From Endomicrobiales bacterium (GTDB lineage Bacteria > Elusimicrobiota > Endomicrobiia > Endomicrobiales > JAFGGC01): a DNA stretch of 44,027 nt. The stretch spans positions 1 to 44,027 of the forward strand of contig JAFGGC010000038.1 of assembly GCA_016930715.1 (NCBI GenBank), in the 5' to 3' direction. The translations under genes were made by a program, and so were the position numbers. Positions 9,330 to 18,175 of the stretch are shown here, piece after piece (position 1 is the first letter of the stretch; each line of letters opens with the position of its first letter). The notes under the pieces are model-generated. The model was not told the origin of the DNA. It saw nothing but the letters and a program-made list of their open reading frames with translations, and did no database searches.

Positions 9330-9728
9330 ATGACGACAAGGAACATCGTATCCCTGGTGTGCTTGCTTCTATTCGCGGCAATTCTTGCGGGTTGCGAAAG
9401 AAATTCGACTTTTTCCAATAGTATTACATTTGAAGGCAAGGTTTATCTTGGGCAGATGGATACGACAAAAAACATATTGATAGTGTATGCCCCACTTCAA
9501 AATGCGACAGTGACATGCGATAATTTTCCCGAGAAGGCAAAAACGGCATCGGATGGCAGCTACAGTCTTTCGGTAAAAACCGTGAGGACTTTCAGGGGGA
9601 ATGATTCAGATACGTATACAATACAAGCGTTTTACTCCGGCGGTGACGAGAGCATTACAGTGACCGGAAAGCCCGGTGATACGGTAACCGTAAGGGATTT
9701 TATAATATACGAACACACCACTGAATGA
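9330..9728 (+). CDS. Small lipoprotein with carboxypeptidase-regulatory-like beta-sandwich
   Basis: 132 residues. The ATG at 9330 is preferred to one 33 bases upstream because GGAGGGG sits just before it and the signal peptide then starts correctly. A lipobox ILAGC predicts lipidation. The mature part (ITFEGKVYLG..., LQNATVTCDN, TASDGSYSLSV) resembles the CarboxypepD_reg-like fold, in which a modified turn sits before DGSYSL. It lies between the TPR-barrel gene and the secretin gene, with a 15-base gap to the secretin, so it may be an accessory lipoprotein of either system. In Tad and type II systems small lipoproteins can act as secretin pilotins, but nothing in the sequence proves that here. 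Confidence 0.65.
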   Translation: MTTRNIVSLVCLLLFAAILAGCERNSTFSNSITFEGKVYLGQMDTTKNILIVYAPLQNATVTCDNFPEKAKTASDGSYSLSVKTVRTFRGNDSDTYTIQAFYSGGDESITVTGKPGDTVTVRDFIIYEHTTE

Positions 9729-9743
9729 GCATCGGAGGTCTGG

Positions 9744-10496
9744 ATGAAAAAATTTTGCTTCGGGTATTTACTTATAATATGTATCGTTCTTTCGGCGCCT
9801 GTTATTTCTTCTGCTGAAGATATGGTTGAAATATCTGTAGAGATAACCGAAATAAACAACACGAAAGCGAATGAACTTGGCATAAAGTGGAGTGAAACGA
9901 TCGGTGCAGGCGAGGTGGCATGGTCCGCTTCCGGGCGCACGCCTGAGGTTCTGCCGGAAGTACCTTCAGTGATAGAGGTTGGAGATTGGGCAAGGTATTC
10001 AGCGTTGACGGCTGAATTAAAGATTCTGGAATCAAAAGGGGCAGCGCAGATCCTTTCAAAACCTAAAATACTCACAAAAAGCGGGACTTCGGCAAAAGTA
10101 CTGGTTGGCGGAGAAGTACCAATTGTGGCGTCAGGTGTCGGCGGTGGCAGCATCGACTGGAAGGAATACGGTATTAAAACCGAGATACTCCCAAAGGTAT
10201 TGCCTGACAAGTACATTGACCTTGTGCTCACGACAGAGGTGAGCCGGCTTGACTGGACAAATGCCGTGGCGGGTAATCCCGGAATGAGCAAGAGAGAGGC
10301 CTCTTCGAACATAAGAATAAAGAATGGCCAGACAATAGCTATTGCCGGGCTTATTGAAACAAAGAAAGAAGAAAATAGGGAAGGCATACCAATCCTACAG
10401 GATATACCGATACTCGGGGTTTTGTTCACCAGGAAAACGGTGAACGAAGTGAAGACGAACGTTCTTATCTTTGTGACACCCAAAATAGTCGAATAG
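9744..10496 (+). CDS. Short secretin (GspD/CpaC-RcpA family), lacking N-domains
   Basis: 250 residues, start ATG after GGAGG, signal peptide to about residue 27. The mature protein begins directly with the secretin core (MVEISVEITEINNTKANELGIKW). It continues through ILSKPKILTKSGTSAKVLVGGEVPI and the conserved C-terminal block NGQTIAIAGLIE...IPILQDIPILGVLFTRK...VLIFVTPKIVE (secretin domain, PF00263-like). CpaC/RcpA secretins are usually 400-550 residues with BON/N0-N1 periplasmic domains; those are absent. The gene is followed 8 bases later by a CpaF-type ATPase, which supports a Tad-type outer-membrane channel. Either the N-domains are supplied by another protein or this is a reduced pore. 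Confidence 0.8.
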   Translation: MKKFCFGYLLIICIVLSAPVISSAEDMVEISVEITEINNTKANELGIKWSETIGAGEVAWSASGRTPEVLPEVPSVIEVGDWARYSALTAELKILESKGAAQILSKPKILTKSGTSAKVLVGGEVPIVASGVGGGSIDWKEYGIKTEILPKVLPDKYIDLVLTTEVSRLDWTNAVAGNPGMSKREASSNIRIKNGQTIAIAGLIETKKEENREGIPILQDIPILGVLFTRKTVNEVKTNVLIFVTPKIVE

Positions 10497-10503
10497 ACGA
10501 TTT

Positions 10504-11562
10504 ATGAATGACAGTCTGATAGCCAAGTACCTCAGCGACGACTCTGTCAGCGAGATAATGATAAACGGCCTCAACGGTATCTATGTTGAGCGCGAGGGGA
10601 AAATAGAAAAAGTAAAAGAATCCTACCCATCCGAAAAGGAAATATTCGAGCTCATCGATAAAATACTCATCCCCCTTGAAAAAAAAATAACGAAAAATAG
10701 CCCTTACGCTGACGCCCGTTTATCCGACGGTTCTCGGGTTAATATTGTCATTCCGCCGGTTTCGTTGACCGGGCCCATGGTGACAATCAGGAAATTTAAT
10801 AAGGCAAGGTCTAGTCCCGAAAGACTTGTCGAATGCGGTTCGTTGAACCGGAGCATGCTCTCCTTTCTTGAACTAAGCGCGAAATCAAAAAAGAACATCG
10901 TGATTTTCGGAGGGACAGGTTCCGGGAAAACAACATTGTTGAATGCGGTGTCCTCGTATATTCCTGAGAGGGAAAGGATAGTGTCAATAGAAGACACCGC
11001 GGAACTTAATCTTCAGCAGGAACACGTAGGCAGGCTGGAGGCAAAGGCGCCAGACGCCGACGGCAAAGGCGAAGTGACGGTGAGGCAGTTGTTAAAAAAC
11101 GCCCTCAGGATGCGGCCTGACAGGATAATAATAGGGGAATGCAGGGGAGCGGAAGCGCTCGACATGCTTCAGGCGATGAACACCGGGCACAGCGGTTCAA
11201 TGACTACGGTGCACGCAAATTCCGCGAGGGACTGTCTTAAAAGACTTGAAGTAATGGTGCTGATGGCTGGTTATGACCTGCCTTTAAGGGCCATACGCGA
11301 GCAGATCGCTTCCGCGATAGACCTGCTCGTGCAGGTGGCGCGGTTCCACGACGGCACAAGGAAGATAACAGGCATTACCGAGATAACCGGACTTGAAGGC
11401 GACGTAGTTACCCTGTCGCCGATTTTCGAATTCAAACAGTCGGGTGTGGGAAAAAGTACGGGTAAGGTCGAAGGTTCATTCAAGGCGACGGGCAATATCC
11501 CTGTTTTTATTGAAGAGCTCAAAAAGCACGGGCAGGAAATTGAAATGGGGATGTTCAAATGA
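10504..11562 (+). CDS. cpaF: CpaF/TadA-type secretion ATPase
   Basis: 352 residues; a hexameric VirB11/GspE-superfamily ATPase expected to power Flp pilus assembly at the inner membrane. The N-domain has the family motif SDDSVSEIMINGLNGIYVER (11-30). Walker A GGTGSGKT is at 136-143, the Asp box VSIEDTAEL at about 160-168, Walker B RIIIGECRGAEALD at 207-220 and the His box GHSGSMTTVHANS at 228-240. VTVRQLLKNALRMRPDRII is typical of CpaF rather than PilB/GspE. The N-terminal region is shorter than usual for CpaF (about 400-480 residues). Its stop overlaps the start of the next small gene (ATGA). No TadB/TadC inner-membrane partners follow. Confidence 0.9.
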   Translation: MNDSLIAKYLSDDSVSEIMINGLNGIYVEREGKIEKVKESYPSEKEIFELIDKILIPLEKKITKNSPYADARLSDGSRVNIVIPPVSLTGPMVTIRKFNKARSSPERLVECGSLNRSMLSFLELSAKSKKNIVIFGGTGSGKTTLLNAVSSYIPERERIVSIEDTAELNLQQEHVGRLEAKAPDADGKGEVTVRQLLKNALRMRPDRIIIGECRGAEALDMLQAMNTGHSGSMTTVHANSARDCLKRLEVMVLMAGYDLPLRAIREQIASAIDLLVQVARFHDGTRKITGITEITGLEGDVVTLSPIFEFKQSGVGKSTGKVEGSFKATGNIPVFIEELKKHGQEIEMGMFK

Positions 11563-11741
11563 ACGTTTTATTCAAATTCTTCAAGGAAGAGGAAGCACAG
11601 GCTGCGGTTGAATACATATTGGTAACATTTATCCTGATACTTGCTTCGTATGGGGCGATAAGAATGTTTATGGCTGCCTGGAAAGCCAAGTTCGTTTTTC
11701 TTTCAAGGCATAGGGCGGGCGCGGTAGGTGTGGGGCCGTGA
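11559..11741 (+). CDS. Small Flp/TadE-like pilin-type protein
   Basis: 60 residues, start overlapping the cpaF stop by 4 bases. A short charged N-terminus precedes EEEAQAAVEYILVTFILILASYG. The Glu-Tyr pair at the head of a single hydrophobic helix is the class III (Flp/TadE) prepilin pattern. The usual Gly before the helix (as in GQGxxEY) is Ala here, so processing by a TadV/CpaA peptidase is uncertain. It is followed at once by the giant repeat protein, with a GTGA overlap. It could be a minor pilin or a small membrane anchor for that protein. Confidence 0.6.
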   Translation: MNVLFKFFKEEEAQAAVEYILVTFILILASYGAIRMFMAAWKAKFVFLSRHRAGAVGVGP

Positions 11742-14700
11742 ACAAAGGTTTCCTAACTATGAAAAATAAGAGATATTGCGTGTTTCTGGCGGTTGTTTTT
11801 TCATTTATCGTTGCCTCGAATCCAGTGACGGCGGCAAAATGGAAGACAGTTTCGGATATACCTCTTGCTAAATATATTGAAGGAACGATAGAAAAAGCCA
11901 GGAAAATGGCCGATAAAATAAAGGAAGACGTTATCAATAAACTTGAAAAGCTCCAGGAAAAGGCGGATAAGCTGCGACAGGAGTATGAGTCAGTGAAGGA
12001 GAGATACGAAAAGGCAATGAAGGACTATCAGTCGAAGATAGACAAGCTTCAGGCCGGCGTGATAAAAACAGTGGAGTCCTATCGTAAAGTATCGGAGGAT
12101 TACCAGGGGATGATCAAGGGCCGCATGGAAGGCTATGCGCAAAAGTATGAAGAGTACAAGGGCGATCTTAGGGAACTGGGCAAGGAATACCGGGACAAAT
12201 ATGATTCGATGAAGGGCAGGATTGATAAAATCGCTTATGAATACCGGAACAAAACGGAACAGAATATAGCAAGGTTCAAAGATTCGTACAACAAGTACGC
12301 TGCCAAGGTGAACGAGTTCAAGAATACACTGGAAGGAAAATATGCAGATTTCCGTTCAAAACTGGAAAACTCACAGAAGAAATACGAGTCGGTTGTGAAC
12401 GAATACGCCAAGAAAATGAATGAGGCAAGGGACAGATTCCAGGAATCGGTCGACAGGTACCAGCGGAAATTCGAGGAAACAAGAAGCGCGCTCAGCAAGA
12501 CGGCCGATGAATTTCAGACAAAAGCGGAGCAGGCGAAGGCGAAGATAGTAAAAGCCGTTGACGATTACGCTAAGAGAATCGATGACGTGCAGGCAAAGGC
12601 GAAAGCGAAAGTAAGCGAAATCAACAATAAGGTAGAACAGGTCAAAAGCACGGTTGCTCAGGAAACGGAAAAATACTGGCAGAAAATAGAATCGGTCAAG
12701 ACCCAGATGCAGGACAGGGTAAATGAGCTGAACGGCAGGATAGAGTCGGCAAATTCAGCGGCTCAGCAAAAAGTGGACGAGATAAACGGCAAAATCGACC
12801 AGGTACGCTCGGGTGTGCGGGAAAAGACTGAGCAGGCAAGGGCTGAAATGGACAAGGCAAAGACAAGGATGCAGGAAAAGGCAGGCGAATTGCAGGATAG
12901 GATTGATAAAACAAGAGATGATATGAGAGCGAAAGTTGAAAGTTACCAGGCAAAAGTCGAGGAAACGTACGCGAAAGCGCACGGAAAAGTCAACGAATAT
13001 CAAAAAAAGGCCGATGACATCAGGGCTGGATTGAATTCAAAAGTCGACGGGATTCAGGCGGAAATAAACGGGGCAAAAGCCGCCGGCGAAAAGAAGGTGC
13101 AGGAATTTCAGGGTAAAATTGAAGCCGCGAGAACGGAACTTAACAATCAAAAAGACAATCTGCAGGGCAGGATACACGAGGCAAGGGCCACCGGCGAAAG
13201 GAAAGCACGAGAGATCCAGGGCAGGATCGATTCGGCAAAAGCCGAGTTAAAATCAAAGGTTGACGGTTTGCAGGCGCAGATAAACGAGGCAAAAGCTGCA
13301 GGCGAAGAGAAAGTGAAGGAATTTCATGGCAGGGTTGACGCCGCAAGGGCGGATCTGAAATCAAGGGTTGACACGCTGCAGTCAAAGATAGATGAGGCAA
13401 AATCGGCGGGCGAGAACAAGGTGCGGCAATTTCAGGGCAAAATTGACGCCGCGAAAGCAGATATGAGGTCAAGGGTTGATTCGTATCAGGACAAGATAAA
13501 CGAGGCAAAAGCGAAGGTGCAGGACAAAGTCAATGAGGTCAACTCGAAGATCGACAAGGCCCGGACGGAAGCGAAGGCGAAAATCGATGAGTGCCAGGCG
13601 AAAATTGAAGACATAAAAAAGGAAATGCATGAGAAGGTCTCCCAGGCGCAGGCAAGCATTGACGATATTCAGTATGAAGCGACGCAGAAGATCAAGATGT
13701 ATCAGGATAAGATTACCGAAGCAAGAGAGAAGATTGACGCCGCGACGGACAACGAAACGGTGAGAAGTCTTACTTCTCAAGTCGGCGAATTCCAGAAACA
13801 GGTGGACGAGACTGTGGCTGATTCAAACTCGAAGATAGACGCCAATCAGAAGGATATTGCAAAAGCCGAAAACACCGCCGATGCAGCGATAAGCGATCAA
13901 CAGAAAAAAATCAACGAAACCATAAAAAGGGCGGACTCGGAAGTAGCGGGACTTCAGGATCAGATAGTCAAGGCAAACGCCGAAGTCGCCACTACAGTGG
14001 ATGAATATCAAGCCAGGATCGACCAGGTCCAGGATACGGCGGAAAAAAAGATATCGGAATATCAGGGGAAGATCGACGAAGCAAAAGATTCGGCAAGGAC
14101 AATTGTTGAAGATTGCCAGTCAAGAATGAATGACGCGCATGCTGAAGCTGATAGGCGGATATCCGAGGCGCAGAACGGGATTGAAGAGGCAAAAAATACA
14201 GCAAAGGCGAAAGTCGAGACCTGCCAGGAAAAGATAGGCGAAGCTCACGCTCACGCGGCCGGGCAGATAGGCGAAGCTCAAGCCAAAATAGAAGAAGCGA
14301 AGGATTCCGCAAGGGAAGTCGTGGAAGACTGCCAGTCGAAGATTGACGCCGCTTATGCTACCGCTGACAAGAAGATAGATGAAGCTCAAAAAGGAATAGA
14401 GGAAGCAAAAAATACGGCAATGGCGAAGATAGAAGAAGGTCAGGCAAAAATATACGAGGCTCAAAATACGGCAGACTCGAAGATAAGAGATGTTCAGAAC
14501 GAGATGGCTAAGGCTGACGCGTCAATGAGGGCTTCCGTGGACGAATGTCAGAAGAATGTCAATGACGCGAAGCAGGCCGCCGATAATAAGGTAAAGGAAC
14601 TGAAGAATGGGATAGACGACGTCAAGGCTAACGCCGGGGCCGTTATTGATATGGGGAAAGCAAAGATAAGCGAGGCGCAAAAGCAGGCTGACGCAAAAGC

Positions 14701-15592
14701 CGTCGAATTGAAGGGCAAGATTGATGAGGTTAAAAACGCCGCCAGAACGGCAGTTGAGGATTACCAGTCAAAATTAAAAGAGACGAACGAGCAGGCAAAG
14801 GCGATGATAACCGATACCCAGTCCAAGATGAATGAGACGAGTTTAGAGGCGCAGAAGCAAGTGAGCGAAGCCCAAAGCAGAATATCCGAAACCGAAGCGT
14901 CAGCCCGGAAACAGGTTGACGAATACAAGAAACAATTAAATGAAATCAAGGAAACCGTAAACGGCGAAATTTCAGTCGCTCAAGGTGAAGTTGAAAAAAC
15001 CCGCAAAGCGTATAATGAAGCCATGGATGAATGCAAGGCGCGGGTAAATGAGGCTCAGGACAGGATTCAGTCCGTGGAAAAGGAATACGGGGAGAAACTG
15101 GATGAGGCAAAGGCCGAGGTAAAGAAAGCGATAGACGGCTGCAATGAAGAATTAAGCGATAAACAGCGGAAGATAATGGATGAAATAACAGATTACGATA
15201 ACAAAATCACGCAAGCCAGGAATGAAATGAAAGAAACCATAGAGGAATACGGACAAAAATTTAAGCGAACAGAGGGATATACCCGGGAAAACTTAAACAA
15301 GTACAATAATAAAGCAAAACAGATCGAGAACAAGATGAAGGAATCGATACTGGATACAGCCGGCCGGATTGAAAAAGGGCAGACCGAAGTAAAAGGAAGA
15401 TCGGAATACTTGAGGGACAGGGTTGTGTCATATTCAGCCGAAGCCAGGAAAGCGGCTGCTGGTTTTAATTCAAAAAGGCCCGCTTATGAACAGAAGTATT
15501 ACGAAATCGACGACAAAGTAAGAAGCAGTATATCCGGCTGTATAGAAAAATATAAAACAAAGGCACCGGCCGTTTCGGGGAGGATAAAATAA
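11738..15592 (+). CDS. Giant exported alpha-helical fibre-like protein of 18-residue repeats
   Basis: 1,284 residues from GTG 11738, translationally coupled to the preceding gene. ATG 11759 is an alternative giving a tidier signal peptide (MKNKRYCVFLAVVFSFIVAS). After the signal the whole protein is charged, helix-forming, and free of transmembrane segments or proline-rich breaks. Two long blocks are exact 18-residue repeats: 19 units from 12719 and 20 units from 13997. The approximate consensus is V/I-D-E-x-Q-x-K-I-x-E-A-K-x-x-A-x-x-K. Six units carry Cys at position 4. An 18-residue period equals five turns of ideal helix, implying a nearly straight amphipathic rod. Database hits would probably read as apolipoprotein A/E-like or SMC-like because of composition; I recognise no family. 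Its place inside a Tad-like operon suggests a periplasmic or surface filament or a length-setting protein. Confidence 0.8.
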   Translation: MNKGFLTMKNKRYCVFLAVVFSFIVASNPVTAAKWKTVSDIPLAKYIEGTIEKARKMADKIKEDVINKLEKLQEKADKLRQEYESVKERYEKAMKDYQSKIDKLQAGVIKTVESYRKVSEDYQGMIKGRMEGYAQKYEEYKGDLRELGKEYRDKYDSMKGRIDKIAYEYRNKTEQNIARFKDSYNKYAAKVNEFKNTLEGKYADFRSKLENSQKKYESVVNEYAKKMNEARDRFQESVDRYQRKFEETRSALSKTADEFQTKAEQAKAKIVKAVDDYAKRIDDVQAKAKAKVSEINNKVEQVKSTVAQETEKYWQKIESVKTQMQDRVNELNGRIESANSAAQQKVDEINGKIDQVRSGVREKTEQARAEMDKAKTRMQEKAGELQDRIDKTRDDMRAKVESYQAKVEETYAKAHGKVNEYQKKADDIRAGLNSKVDGIQAEINGAKAAGEKKVQEFQGKIEAARTELNNQKDNLQGRIHEARATGERKAREIQGRIDSAKAELKSKVDGLQAQINEAKAAGEEKVKEFHGRVDAARADLKSRVDTLQSKIDEAKSAGENKVRQFQGKIDAAKADMRSRVDSYQDKINEAKAKVQDKVNEVNSKIDKARTEAKAKIDECQAKIEDIKKEMHEKVSQAQASIDDIQYEATQKIKMYQDKITEAREKIDAATDNETVRSLTSQVGEFQKQVDETVADSNSKIDANQKDIAKAENTADAAISDQQKKINETIKRADSEVAGLQDQIVKANAEVATTVDEYQARIDQVQDTAEKKISEYQGKIDEAKDSARTIVEDCQSRMNDAHAEADRRISEAQNGIEEAKNTAKAKVETCQEKIGEAHAHAAGQIGEAQAKIEEAKDSAREVVEDCQSKIDAAYATADKKIDEAQKGIEEAKNTAMAKIEEGQAKIYEAQNTADSKIRDVQNEMAKADASMRASVDECQKNVNDAKQAADNKVKELKNGIDDVKANAGAVIDMGKAKISEAQKQADAKAVELKGKIDEVKNAARTAVEDYQSKLKETNEQAKAMITDTQSKMNETSLEAQKQVSEAQSRISETEASARKQVDEYKKQLNEIKETVNGEISVAQGEVEKTRKAYNEAMDECKARVNEAQDRIQSVEKEYGEKLDEAKAEVKKAIDGCNEELSDKQRKIMDEITDYDNKITQARNEMKETIEEYGQKFKRTEGYTRENLNKYNNKAKQIENKMKESILDTAGRIEKGQTEVKGRSEYLRDRVVSYSAEARKAAAGFNSKRPAYEQKYYEIDDKVRSSISGCIEKYKTKAPAVSGRIK
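12719..13744 (+). repeat. Coding tandem repeat block 1: 19 units of 54 bp (18 residues)
   Basis: From VNELNGRIESANSAAQQK to IKMYQDKITEAREKIDAA, nineteen consecutive 18-residue units align without gaps. Adjacent units often form 36-residue doublets; for example, units beginning VDGLQAQINEAK and VDTLQSKIDEAK alternate with VKEFHGRVDAAR and VRQFQGKIDAAK. The bases are diverged, so this is an old protein repeat kept by selection rather than a recent expansion. Confidence 0.85.
13997..15076 (+). repeat. Coding tandem repeat block 2: 20 units of 54 bp (18 residues)
   Basis: Twenty gap-free units run from VDEYQARIDQVQDTAEKK to MDECKARVNEAQDRIQSV. Cys occurs at unit position 4 in several units (VEDCQ, VETCQ, VEDCQ, VDECQ, MDECK). 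Block 1 and block 2 are separated by 84 residues, not a multiple of 18, so the register shifts between them. Confidence 0.85.
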
Positions 15593-16089
15593 TGTTTTCT
15601 GGATTTAAAAAATCTTTGGTCGTTCCAATTGTTGCGGTATCTTTAGTAAGCGTTGTATCCTGTGATAGAATACCGTTTTTGCAGTCAAACAAAAATGTGA
15701 GCCGGACCGCGTTAAGCATATACAGCCCGGTAGTCGGTGGCGGGGAAAACGGCCTTGAAAACCCGAGAACGGAATTTGCCATAAATGAAAAGATATGGGT
15801 GACTTATGACGTAAAAAACATCACCGCCGTAAAAGAAGACGGCACGTCCAGTTTCTGGCTAAGACAGGACCTGATAATTCGCGACAAGAAAGGAAATGTG
15901 GTAGTTGTTCAGCCCGGCGTGCTGGATGTGAAGAAACCGGTCGCAGAAAAACCGGCAAGATTTGTAAATGAAATATCTCTTGCCGGTGTAGAGGGCCTTA
16001 AGCCCGGACGATATGAAATAACGCTTCTTGTTACGGATGTGATAAGCTTTAAAACGGTGTCAGAAACAGTGTTCATAAAAATAAAATGA
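15592..16089 (+). CDS. Lipoprotein of unknown function in the Tad-like operon
   Basis: 165 residues, start sharing one base with the preceding stop (TAATG). A hydrophobic N-terminus ends in a lipobox VVSC (residues 21-24), so it is probably lipidated. The rest (YSPVVGGGENGLENPR, KIWVTYDVKNI, VVVQPGVLDVKKP, LKPGRYEITLLVTDV) reads like a single Ig-like beta-sandwich. The GRYEITLLVTD part resembles domains used for extracellular binding. No family is recognised. Tight spacing on both sides puts it in one transcript with the giant helical protein and the TadE-like genes. Confidence 0.6.
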   Translation: MFSGFKKSLVVPIVAVSLVSVVSCDRIPFLQSNKNVSRTALSIYSPVVGGGENGLENPRTEFAINEKIWVTYDVKNITAVKEDGTSSFWLRQDLIIRDKKGNVVVVQPGVLDVKKPVAEKPARFVNEISLAGVEGLKPGRYEITLLVTDVISFKTVSETVFIKIK

Positions 16090-16601
16090 TACCTAAAAAA
16101 GCACTAAAAAAGAACAACCAGAAAGGTCAGGCGATGGTAGAAACCCTGCTTGTCATAATGATAATTACTTTAATTGGTTTTGCGGCAATAGAAATGTCGA
16201 TAATGGTCGTGAATGACATTATTTCAAATGAAGCCGCATTTTCCATAAACCGCGTGGCAATCGTGGCCAAGGAATCTCAAATGAAAAGAAAAACATACAC
16301 CGCGGCGGCTTTTTTGCTGGGCAAACAGCTGGTTCAAAATGTCGGTAACTTCAATCACATGCCGTACAGGATGGAAATAAAGAAAGCGCAATTTACGGGA
16401 CCGCATAACCGGCAGGATGTTTTTGCTACTAAAATCATACTTAACTATGTAGCACGTATATCGTTCGGCTCTCTTTTCGGAGGTGAAGTATTTTCGATAG
16501 GGAACGTGAAATTCAAAAACAAGGCCTATAACGCGAGCATGGTAAAATCTCCGGATGAAGAATTCTATGACAAAGCTTATCCAGGTGCATCTAAGTTCTA
16601 G
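16086..16601 (+). CDS. TadE-like pseudopilin
   Basis: 171 residues, start overlapping the lipoprotein stop (ATGA). The N-terminus KGQAMVETLLVIMIITLIGFAAIE is a class III prepilin/TadE signature: KGQ, Glu at the helix start, one hydrophobic helix. The C-terminal 140 residues are soluble and without a recognised domain. TadE proteins are minor pseudopilins needed for Flp pilus assembly in known Tad systems; that role is inferred here from the N-terminus and context. Confidence 0.65.
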   Translation: MIPKKALKKNNQKGQAMVETLLVIMIITLIGFAAIEMSIMVVNDIISNEAAFSINRVAIVAKESQMKRKTYTAAAFLLGKQLVQNVGNFNHMPYRMEIKKAQFTGPHNRQDVFATKIILNYVARISFGSLFGGEVFSIGNVKFKNKAYNASMVKSPDEEFYDKAYPGASKF

Positions 16602-17691
16602 AGTAAAATGTAATACAAATGAATCATCAAAAGGTCAAGTAATGCCGTATATGCTTGTCATGACGGTTATTCTTGTTATCTGTTGGGCGATGATTGTTAA
16701 TGTTTCAAAACTGATCAAGGACAGAATGATGATGCAAAACGCTGCCGACAATGCAGCTTTATCGATAGCGGTATATAAGGCAAGAGTGCTGAACCGCGTT
16801 GGCAAGCTCAATTATCAAATGGCATGTGTACTTTATGACGGGCCATATGGACTAATAGAAGCTATAGCTGGCGTAGATCCTGTCGGAACCAGAAACTATT
16901 CATATTACGGTGAATATAACGGCGCATACGGAACATGCAGTAGCTGGCTTGCTCCGGCATATTTTATGCGTTTTTCAGATAATCAACAAGCCGTAGCATG
17001 TATGGATGATATGTCGCACGGTTTTTGCCCGGGAACAGATAAAGGGATTTTTAGTAGTGACAAAAATGTAAAATTAGTCAAGGATTATATTGATTTTGCC
17101 GTAAAACACCAGGAATCAATATGGAGGCCGTTTCCAGGATTAGCAGCGATTTATGCGAGAGAAATAGCAAGTAGACAGGAAATAGATGCGCGGGGCAATC
17201 CTTGTGGTCCAAAAGACCTGCTTGACGTACTAATACCAAGGGGTCTTTCACTTGGTTTAAAAGTGAATGAAAATAAAGTTAAATACTATGAGACTTATAG
17301 TGTTTGTATAAGTATCGAGGCTTTAGGTTATCATAAGCATCTGTTTGGCACGCCTCATTTTACTTATGAAAGTCCAAAATCTTGGTTGTATGCCGATATA
17401 ACAAAATTTGCCAGAAGTCAGAAGATAGTTGTAACCGCGACGAAAAGGAGCAACGCCGAATCAAATAAAGGATATCCTTTATTGGGGAAGTGGCTCGGAA
17501 TTAAATGGCCCGATATCACTGTTGTGGCGGCTGCCGCTGTTTATAATAGGAACGGTCCGATGTTTCCTTTAGATTACCCGTCGAACCCATCGAACAAAAT
17601 ATCCCGAGTATGGAAAGAGTATCAAAAATCTAAAAAAGGCGGGTGGGACGCTCATTTGGTGCCCATAGAAACGCCACTGACGCTTCATTAA
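16567..17691 (+). CDS. TadG-like (Flp pilus-assembly) protein
   Basis: 374 residues from ATG 16567; another ATG lies 12 bases upstream and both overlap the preceding gene. The N-terminus KGQVMPYMLVMTVILVICWAM forms one membrane helix. It is followed by the TadG-type segment MMMQNAADNAALSIAVYKAR, matching the QNAADAAALA pattern of Tad/TadG proteins (PF13400-like). Unlike TadE/Flp helices it has Pro-Tyr where Glu-Tyr is expected. The exported domain contains several Cys (for example YGTCSSW, VACMDD, HGFCPG) and no recognised von Willebrand domain. The DNA is more AT-rich than most of the window. Confidence 0.6.
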   Translation: MTKLIQVHLSSRVKCNTNESSKGQVMPYMLVMTVILVICWAMIVNVSKLIKDRMMMQNAADNAALSIAVYKARVLNRVGKLNYQMACVLYDGPYGLIEAIAGVDPVGTRNYSYYGEYNGAYGTCSSWLAPAYFMRFSDNQQAVACMDDMSHGFCPGTDKGIFSSDKNVKLVKDYIDFAVKHQESIWRPFPGLAAIYAREIASRQEIDARGNPCGPKDLLDVLIPRGLSLGLKVNENKVKYYETYSVCISIEALGYHKHLFGTPHFTYESPKSWLYADITKFARSQKIVVTATKRSNAESNKGYPLLGKWLGIKWPDITVVAAAAVYNRNGPMFPLDYPSNPSNKISRVWKEYQKSKKGGWDAHLVPIETPLTLH

Positions 17692-17696
17692 CTAAT

Positions 17697-18170
17697 ATGA
17701 ATAAAACAAACAAGAAAGGCCAAGCATTACTTGAGAGTCTTATGCTTTTCGTAACTTTCACGATGATAGTATTTGCAATCGGCTGGTTCTCAAGGGTTCT
17801 ATTGACCAGACAACAATTGCTTATGGCGGCAAGATACGGGACTGATCTTATAGTCTATACGACGTTAAATACTGAACAAGTCAAGAATGAAATAAAAGAT
17901 TATCTTGGTGGAAGAGAGGCCGTTGGGCGAAAATTGGATATTGATAACTTCAAAAATAATGATATCAATGTTATAATTAATCGCGAAAAAAGCGATTCGA
18001 TAAGAATATATAGCTTTGATGAAGTGAAAAACTATTCTTCATATGTTGAATTAAGATACGGGTTCAATCTGCCGCCCATCATAAACAAGGCGGCAGGGGG
18101 AAGAAGGTTTTACGTTTCCGCGCGCTCCGAAGTGCTTGCCGGCACGGGCTGCAAGGGTGACAGCTATTAA
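17697..18170 (+). CDS. Second TadE-like pseudopilin
   Basis: 157 residues. I chose ATG 17697 because it lies just after the TadG-like stop (17691) and puts NKKGQALLESLMLFVTFTMIV at the N-terminus; an upstream ATG at 17643 would only add residues from inside the previous gene. KGQALLES followed by one hydrophobic helix is the TadE pattern, and LLTRQQLLMAARYGTDLIVY resembles the post-helix region of TadE proteins. It is the last gene before the separate flp promoter. Confidence 0.65.
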   Translation: MNKTNKKGQALLESLMLFVTFTMIVFAIGWFSRVLLTRQQLLMAARYGTDLIVYTTLNTEQVKNEIKDYLGGREAVGRKLDIDNFKNNDINVIINREKSDSIRIYSFDEVKNYSSYVELRYGFNLPPIINKAAGGRRFYVSARSEVLAGTGCKGDSY

Positions 18171-18175
18171 AGGCA

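Noticed and set aside
9632-10483. 283-codon minus-strand ORF
   Set aside because: Antisense to the secretin gene, which has clear family motifs in its own frame.
12719-15076. Regular 54-bp DNA periodicity as a CRISPR-like or satellite array
   Set aside because: Period follows codons, units are diverged in bases but conserved in protein pattern, and the frame is open throughout.
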